This document shows, in pieces, positions 58,536 to 64,000 of a stretch of 64,000 nucleotides of DNA. A program made the translations under genes and the position numbers. The notes beneath the pieces were generated by a model, which ran no database searches, was not told the DNA's origin, and saw only the letters and a program-made list of their open reading frames with translations. Origin of the DNA: Osedax fenrisi (Eukaryota > Annelida > Polychaeta > Sabellida > Siboglinidae); NCBI GenBank assembly GCA_964019155.1, contig OZ025242.1, positions 110,001 through 174,000 of the forward strand, given 5' to 3'. Within the stretch, counting starts at the first letter, position 1, and every line of letters begins with the position of its first letter.

Positions 58536-59565
58536 TTAATCATGAAACTTAACAAAACATTCGGTATCATTTGTACCACACAAAGCAACATTACAGGACT
58601 GACATTTAAACGTAGGTGCGAATGGGATTACCATTTTTATTTAATATGTTATTTTTTTTGCAATATTGGCATCTTAGAAGACTACATTTAATTAATATAT
58701 GTACAGATGATTGTATATAGTGAATATTAGTAATAGATTTTTTAATAGAAGAATAATTATCACATAAAGCTGAAACTAAACTATCTTTAAAATCAAATAA
58801 ATCCATTTTAGGATTATCACTATTTTTATAACAAATGTGGCAATTAACAATAATAACATTCAACAGTCCATAAAAACATGCCTTCCACCATTTAGTAGAC
58901 TTACGACCAACTGCATAATAACTACGCATTTGATCGTGTCTGTCAACTCCACCCATGAACTTGTTATAATCAAGGATCATATTTGGTTTTAATTTTCGTT
59001 CCAGTGTTCGCTTGGAAACTGGAACTTCTGCATCGGTACCATCAGTTATTGTCGATAGACAATAAACTTCCCGTTTATCCTTCCATTTACAAACAACAAC
59101 GCCCTGAGAATCGATAAGTTGTATACTATCACCGACTCTCGACAGGCGTTGTCCTTTCAACTTCGGGATTCCACGGGAATTTTTCCTGATAGTACCAACG
59201 AGATGGGAACTGTTGGAGCGTAAATAGTGGGCTAGCTTCACACTAGTATACATATTATCAGTATATAAAATATTATTATCAAATAAATAAGAATTAAATA
59301 GAAACGTAACAATATTATATACAAATCCTTCGCCAGTAGAAAACCTAATATCTTTGCCAGTATATACCTGAATTTTTAAACAGTATGCTGAAGTGGAATC
59401 ATTTAAGGAAAAAAATTGTATGCCAAATTTAATTGGTTTTGCAGGCATATACTGGACAAAGGACAATCTACCTTTGAAGGCTATCATCCCTTCATTTATG
59501 CACACTTGCTGCCCAGGATTGAAGAAGGACTTGAACTTATCACATATATTGATTATTGGACGTAC
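58536..59565 (-). pseudogene. piggyBac transposase, last exon (catalytic core and C-terminal zinc region)
   Basis: The exon opens after ACAG at 59566 with 'VRPIINICDKFKSFFNPG'. 'CINEGMIAFKGRLSF' follows (the family has Asp-Glu here; this copy has Asn-Glu, codon AAT). Then come 'ILYTDNMYTSVKLAHYL' (second catalytic Asp), 'VGTIRKNSRGIPK', 'NKFMGGVDRHDQMRSYYAV' (third catalytic Asp region), 'KWWKACFYGLLNVIIVN' and 'RCQYCKKN'. The cysteine-rich tail continues in another frame as 'TFKCQSCNVALCGTNDTECF', ending at a TAA at 58536-58538. A one-base indel near 58620 ends the straight reading at 58606. The protein would excise and insert DNA at TTAA sites. Confidence 0.85.
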
Positions 59566-59630
59566 CTGTTATATATAAATTATGTATCTATATATATATA
59601 TATATATGTTCATGGTTTATATATTTTAAC

Positions 59631-59855
59631 CTTTCTCAATTTGTCATTTTTATCCTCTTCTCCAATTAGATAGATGGAAATACCTGGATAATAAATAAAA
59701 GCGATTTCTCTTTATTCTATTTTTTACCCAGGTATTTCTGAAATGGGGGTTCTCAGACCAATATAGTTTCTGTCTATGAGTGGGAGACAATCCCATATAT
59801 ATTAAAAATCCAATATAGAATTCCATTACCTCGTAATTAGTTCTGAATACAGCAT
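59631..59855 (-). pseudogene. piggyBac transposase, third-last to second-last core exon
   Basis: After an AG at 59857-59856 the exon reads 'FRTNYEVMEFYIGFLIYMGL', 'KLYWSENPHFRNTWVKNRIK' and 'NRFYLLSRYFHLSN', standard for the domain before the catalytic core. An extra T in 'aattgg' near 59665 shifts the frame. With the shift the reading continues 'EEDKNDKLRK' to the donor AAAG/GTTAAA at 59631. The following intron (59566-59630) is 65 bp. Confidence 0.8.
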
Positions 59856-59916
59856 CTATTTTATAATATAAAATTACTCTATACATTTATAATAATTAAA
59901 AATATATTATACTTAC

Positions 59917-60106
59917 TTTTACTAATGGCATATTCATTAGTGGAGATTACAAGATTGATAAAGAAAGCAGTTCCAATCAAACATTTAAAAAATGCTATTG
60001 GAGTTGTTAATTCTGCTAAAATTGATTTATTTCCACAGCTTCCTGTGAAAGTTAGATCTGGAGAATTTCTAATATCATAGGACCATCCAGGTGGAGGAAA
60101 ATCATC
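59917..60106 (-). pseudogene. piggyBac transposase, N-terminal core exon
   Basis: Between TTTTATAG and GTAAGT the minus strand reads 'DDFPPPGWSYDIRNSPDLTF', 'TGSCGNKSILAELTTP' and 'IAFFKCLIGTAFFINLV', ending 'STNEYAISK'. This matches the start of the conserved piggyBac domain (P-I-x-F-F motif followed by the N-R-Y-A position). There is no stop inside. The exon ends in phase 1 and the next exon supplies a matching phase. Confidence 0.8.
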
Positions 60107-60251
60107 CTATAAAATAAAACAATATATTTAAAAAAAGATAAAAAATTATAAAAAATAATTTTTAATTATATAATTTACTTCATAGAAGTAAACTTGTAAT
60201 AATATATGTAATACTAATATAATAAACATCAACATTTATAGAAGATATACG

Positions 60252-60341
60252 TTGTCCACTTCCTCTTCCACGTCCTCTTCCCCTTCCACGTCCTCTTCCT
60301 CGCCCTTGTCCTCTTCCCAGACCACTGCTGGTAGACGGCAT
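60252..60341 (-). pseudogene. piggyBac gene Arg-Gly exon (copy b)
   Basis: An ATG at 60341 starts 'MPSTSSGLGRGQGRGRGRG', a run of about ten Arg-Gly repeats ending 'GSGQR'. It is probably a disordered basic N-terminal stretch. It is one of two related exons; the other is at about 60590-60640. A donor-like GTATAT follows. Confidence 0.55.
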
Positions 60342-60589
60342 CTCACTCTGTATGAATATGATAATACATGATATATTTAATTTAAGCGATTACAATTAGA
60401 TAATGAAATACAAATTATATTATAGTATAAAATAATGTTTTAAAACATGCAATTGCATTTATTTATTTTATAATCATAATATTACCGTAATATTATGATT
60501 ATAAAATAAATAATGTTATATCGTATAATTTAATAATCTGTTAACATAATAAATATATAACTAACATCAAAGTGTACGGGTGCATTCCT

Positions 60590-60640
60590 TTTGCGTCCTC
60601 TTCCCAGACCACTGCTGGTAGACGGAATCGCACTCTATAT
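60590..60640 (-). pseudogene. piggyBac gene Arg-Gly exon (copy a, without start codon)
   Basis: The minus strand reads 'IPSTSSGLGRGRKRN', clearly related to copy b, but with ATT instead of the ATG. About 95 bp of the adjoining upstream intron ('gaatatgataatacatg...') is also shared with copy b (60351-60443 against 60635-60730), so exon and intron were duplicated together. Confidence 0.55.
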
Positions 60641-60753
60641 GAATATGATAATACATGATATATTTAATTTAAGCGATTAAAATTAGATAATGTAATACAA
60701 ATTATATTATAGTATAAAATAATGTTTTAATTATAAGTATATATATAAAATAC

Positions 60754-61150
60754 AAACATCATCAGAATCATTTTCCGACAATTCCCATACCTAAATAAAT
60801 ATTATAAAATAAACTATAAAAAATTTGATGAATCGCTATAATATAATTAAATGTGTATGTAATATATATATATACTATAGTAAGTATGGATTAGAACTAA
60901 TATATTATTTTAGTACTATATATATTATAACTACTATATTTATATATTATTATGAACATAGTTATATATTTAGTAACATATATAAATCAATAAATATAAT
61001 AAAAAAAACATATTTACTACTATCCTATTCAGATAAATATGATATTAAAAAAACTAATCATATAAATAAAAATGGTTTATATTATATAAAATACTAACAT
61101 CATCAGAATCATTATCAGACAAGTCCCATACGAAATCCATACGAAGTCCT
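60754..61150 (-). pseudogene. piggyBac gene acidic exons (two related copies)
   Basis: At about 61150-61098 the minus strand reads 'FVWDLSDNDSDD' between TTTAG and GTTAGT. At 60790-60754 it reads 'VWELSENDSDD' between TTTAG and GTTTGT. The stretch between and beyond them also aligns (about 60794-61095 against 61155-61440), giving a duplicated block of about 350 bp. Asp/Ser-rich N-terminal exons are usual in piggyBac genes. Confidence 0.55.
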
Positions 61151-61154
61151 AAAC

Positions 61155-61346
61155 GAAATATTATAATTTAACTATTAAACATTTGATGAACCATTAAAAT
61201 ATAATAAAATGTGTATGTTATATATAGTATGTATAGATTAGAAACAATGTTATTACATTTCAAGTATTAATACTATACATATTACATTACATATATTATA
61301 ATTACTATATTTATATATTATTATAAATATAGTTATATATTTAGTA

Positions 61347-61386
<40 letters not shown>

Positions 61387-61827
61387 ATAAATATAATAAA
61401 CAAATATATGTATTACTACCATATTCAGATAAATTTGATATTAAATAAAAAAAATAATCATATGAAAAAAATAATCATATAAATAAAAATAATTTAGATT
61501 ATCATAATAATGATGTTAATTATAATTGAATATGTATAAATGCATAATATAAAGCAACATTTAAAATAGCCAATATATAATAATTAATAAGATGAATGTA
61601 ATGTAATTGATTTATAAGTATTTTTTTTACAATATAACTTGTTTATAGCTAATATAAACTATATTAAAATTAAATTCAAATTAAATTATAGAACAAATTA
61701 ATTATTTATAATGCAGTTAATTAACTTTAATTATAGTTAATGAATATAATACACATAATTTAATTGACTTTAAATGATTATAATATTATATAAATATATC
61801 AAAATAAATTATACATTAACCATTTAC

Positions 61828-61871
<44 letters not shown>

Positions 61872-62063
61872 AAATAAATAAAGGCTATATTATATAGTAT
61901 ATAATAAATGAATCAATTTCATTTTTTTTTTACATTTGATATATATTTACTAACTTTGAAATATATTATATACCTTAGTTAATAATTATATAAATATATC
62001 TTTTATATGTAATATACATTTAATATACATTTTATATTTAATATCAAATGTTATTCATAGTAT
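61155..62063. other. AT-rich sequence inside the piggyBac gene
   Basis: No coding signal was seen. (TA)n runs lie at 61352-61384 and 61831-61869. It contains the second copy of the duplicated intron block (to about 61440). Confidence 0.5.
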
Positions 62064-62528
62064 TAACAAAGATTTTCCGAAGGAAAGATATAACACTTAC
62101 GCGAAATCGTGTAATTCGAATTTGTATACAAAATACCCTGGTGCCACCTATAGCGGGTTACTTTTAGGAACTATGCGTTGTTTATAATGTAAATTCGTAT
62201 TTAACTATACACTTTTAAAATGTTAAATAATATGCTTTAAATTAATATTTATATGATGAAAACTAAGTGTTCATTACTAATATATAACAAACAAATATGA
62301 TATGTATGTTTTAAATGCTATAAGTATATATTTAGTGAGTAAAAGCTAATTTATATTGCATGTAATTTAATAGAGCAATGAAAACATTGTTGTATGCAAA
62401 CAGAGCCGAACCTAAATCTATTTCAGTGATTTCGATACTACTGCTAGCAGCGGTTGGGAATATTACTAAATTACGTTGCATACATAGGGAGTGTTATATC
62501 TTTGCTTCGTAAAATCTTTGGTATTAAT
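62064..62528. mobile_element. MITE with 32-33 bp TIRs inside the piggyBac intron
   Basis: The left end 'acaaagattttccgaagg' plus 'aaagatataacact' (62066-62098) is mirrored at 62494-62526 ('agtgttatatctttgc' plus 'ttcgtaaaatctttgg') with three mismatches. Length is about 460 bp. The interior is GC-richer and carries 'ctggtgccacctatagcggg' but no transposase. 'gtatta' flanks both sides and may be the target duplication. The same terminal repeats occur back to back at 39358-39404. Confidence 0.75.
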
Positions 62529-62644
62529 AAAAAAGTATATAATGTATATGTATTTGTTTATAATATAAAATTTGACATTTTTACATTTTATAATTAATTT
62601 AAGATTGATTACATTATTATAACCTAATAAATACGATAATTACT

Positions 62645-62756
62645 AACACATATAGGATTTTCTCCTGAAGAAGCACCGGAGTCATCTGATGAATAATCTG
62701 ATGGTAATTCATCACATATCCTAATGTCTTCTTCATTAGTTAAAGGAATTTTATGA
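62645..62756 (-). pseudogene. piggyBac gene, first recognisable acidic exon
   Basis: The minus strand reads 'IPLTNEEDIRICDELPSDY' and 'SSDDSGASSGENPIC' followed by a GTGTTAGT donor-like sequence. The acidic Ser/Asp composition fits the variable N-terminus of piggyBac transposases. Linkage to the downstream exons is inferred from order, strand and phase, not proven. Confidence 0.45.
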
Positions 62757-63392
62757 GAAAATATATAAATTAACTTGTAAAATACAATATAAAAATAAAC
62801 ACAAATGTAGCGTCACTCCAAATAAGGATTATTTACAATTCAACAGGAACTACTTAAAAGGTAGATATTACTACATCAAAATATTACTTTATTTGCAGAA
62901 CATTTTTATCAAAATCGGTTCAAAATTCACAAAGTATGATACAATAATTCAAAAACAAGTTTTAAATACATCTTTAATTATTATATATTTAAAATACGAA
63001 ATTATAGTCAATTAATCTAATTAATATTTTTTAATTAAGAACTATATTTTTAAGGTGTAAAATATATCACATTATCATAATACATTAATAAATAAATAAA
63101 TACACTACATTTTTAAATATAAATCGCAATATTTAAATAGATATGAGGGTTTAAATATGTTATACCTTTGAAAATAATTCAAAAATAATTAAATTAAATA
63201 AATACTTATATTATTTATTTTATTAACTATTTCACTAAAGTATAATTTTTTGTAGATATAAACATATCAAAATTAAGTAATTAAATAAATATTCAATAAT
63301 TTATATAAAATATTAGTTATTTATATTTTTTATAAAAAAACGGTAGATATAATTAAAATGTTATTTAAATCTATTATATAAAAGAAAGTCTA

Positions 63393-63400
<8 letters not shown>
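62757..63400. other. AT-rich spacer
   Basis: I see nothing recognisable here. Confidence 0.5.
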
Positions 63401-63429
<29 letters not shown>

Positions 63430-63459
63430 GTGTGTATCTGGTGAGGTAACTCGAGAACC

Positions 63460-63557
63460 GGGGTACGTCGCGAAAATATTTTATACCCGATCTTAATAAA
63501 TTTGCAACAGTATGGTCTTGGTCCGGAAACTTTTTTGAATTTTTTACCGCGTACCCC
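63460..63557. mobile_element. 98-bp hairpin-ended element (GGGGTACG...CGTACCCC)
   Basis: GGGGTACGTCGCGAAAA at the left is mirrored by TTTTTTACCGCGTACCCC at the right with two or three mismatches. It is GC-richer than its surroundings. It may be a tiny MITE or part of a larger repeat. The open minus frame at 63398-63607 across it has no known family. Confidence 0.45.
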
Positions 63558-63619
63558 AGAAAAACCTGAAAAATTGACTTTTTGCCATTAAAATGATTTT
63601 TTGTCATCCAAAATCTTCG

Positions 63620-64000
63620 GCGTCGCTTTTTTGAAATATTTTTTTATCGAAGTATTTTTTTGAATTTTTTTTGATTTTTTTTTGAAATTTTAGGAAATCT
63701 GGAAATATTTTTGAAATATTTTTGAAATATTTTTGACATTTTTTTAAACATTTTTTTGAATTATTTTTCGATATTAAAAAAAAAAAATCAACATTTTTTA
63801 AAATATATTTATAAATTTAAGAATAAATATATTTGTAAACATTTTTTGAAATATATTTTGTATGTTTTGAATTTGTTTAAATATTATTTGAAATTTTTTT
63901 TTATATATTGGTTATGTTTAAAATTTACAAATTTGAAAATGTTTATATCTATTTATATATATTTATAATTTTTTTATTTTAAAAATAACAATGAATATAA
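63620..64000. repeat. T-rich region with 'ttgaaatatttt' repeats
   Basis: Repeated 'ttttgaaatatttttgaaatattt' units and poly-T stretches, decaying to AT-rich sequence at the window end. No gene. Confidence 0.75.

Larger units (their letters stand above)
58536..62756 (-). pseudogene. Multi-exon piggyBac transposase gene (overall span)
   Basis: Exons on the minus strand, read from right to left: acidic exon 62756-62645; acidic exon pair near 61150-61098 and 60790-60754; Arg-Gly exon pair near 60640-60590 and 60341-60252; core exons 60106-59917, 59855-59631 and 59565-58536. The junctions I could place have GT..AG borders and compatible phase. Two one-base frameshifts (about 59665 and 58620) and an Asn for the first catalytic Asp indicate a non-functional copy, unless those are sequencing errors. 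A MITE sits in the largest intron. No TTAA-flanked element ends were found. Confidence 0.7.

Noticed and set aside
63756..63968. Plus-strand Lys/Phe-rich open frame near the window end
   Set aside because: AT-rich low-complexity sequence; no family.

Overview
The window looks like a non-genic, repeat-dominated stretch of an AT-rich animal nuclear genome. An insect is most likely. The reasons are the combination of piggyBac, P-element, hAT, MULE, Ty3/gypsy and several non-LTR elements, introns with GT..AG borders, very frequent (TA)n tracts, and no operon-like or bacterial signals. The abundance of 'ataggtacctata'-type AT-rich spacer faintly suggests a hemipteran, but I cannot fix the taxon. 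I see no conventional host gene with confidence. Almost every coding stretch belongs to a mobile element, and most are broken.

Region 1 (1-24.7 kb) is a macrosatellite. A unit of AT-rich sequence, an 8-bp minisatellite and a second AT-rich segment is present as copies starting at 1 (entering mid-unit), 6079 and 10354. The flanks are nearly identical between copies, but the minisatellite has very different lengths: about 3.3, 1.5 and 13.1 kb. It consists of 8-mers of the type TTGGTACA with a small set of point variants, arranged as higher-order words. The third array carries long internal duplications, including a direct repeat of exactly 2792 bp. The second segment of each complete unit holds a MITE-like element and a tRNA-like pol III box pair.

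Region 2 (24.8-38.3 kb) holds decayed LINEs on both strands. It includes a large inverted repeat (about 29.5-30.7 kb against 31.2-32.35 kb) with a tRNA-derived SINE candidate in its spacer, a degenerate hAT transposase (33.4-34.7 kb), and an RTE-like LINE (35.27-38.22 kb, minus strand) that is nearly complete and broken by only a few stops and frameshifts.

Region 3 (40.6-46.0 kb) is the best preserved element. It is a Ty3/gypsy LTR retrotransposon on the minus strand with identical 303-bp LTR segments, intact gag and pol, and a clear -1 frameshift signal (slippery heptamer plus a 13-bp hairpin) joining them. Its insertion looks abnormal: one LTR lacks 19 bp at its end, and a direct repeat of about 58 bp flanks the element instead of a short target duplication.

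Region 4 (46.3-64 kb) contains long-TIR MITEs, a MULE transposase pseudogene whose central intron-like gap is filled with nested inverted modules, and a probable solo LTR with a G-rich minisatellite. It also contains a degenerate P-element transposase and a multi-exon piggyBac transposase with two exon-level duplications and an Asn where the first catalytic Asp is expected. The genes do not form a pathway; they record layered transposition, local duplication and template switching.
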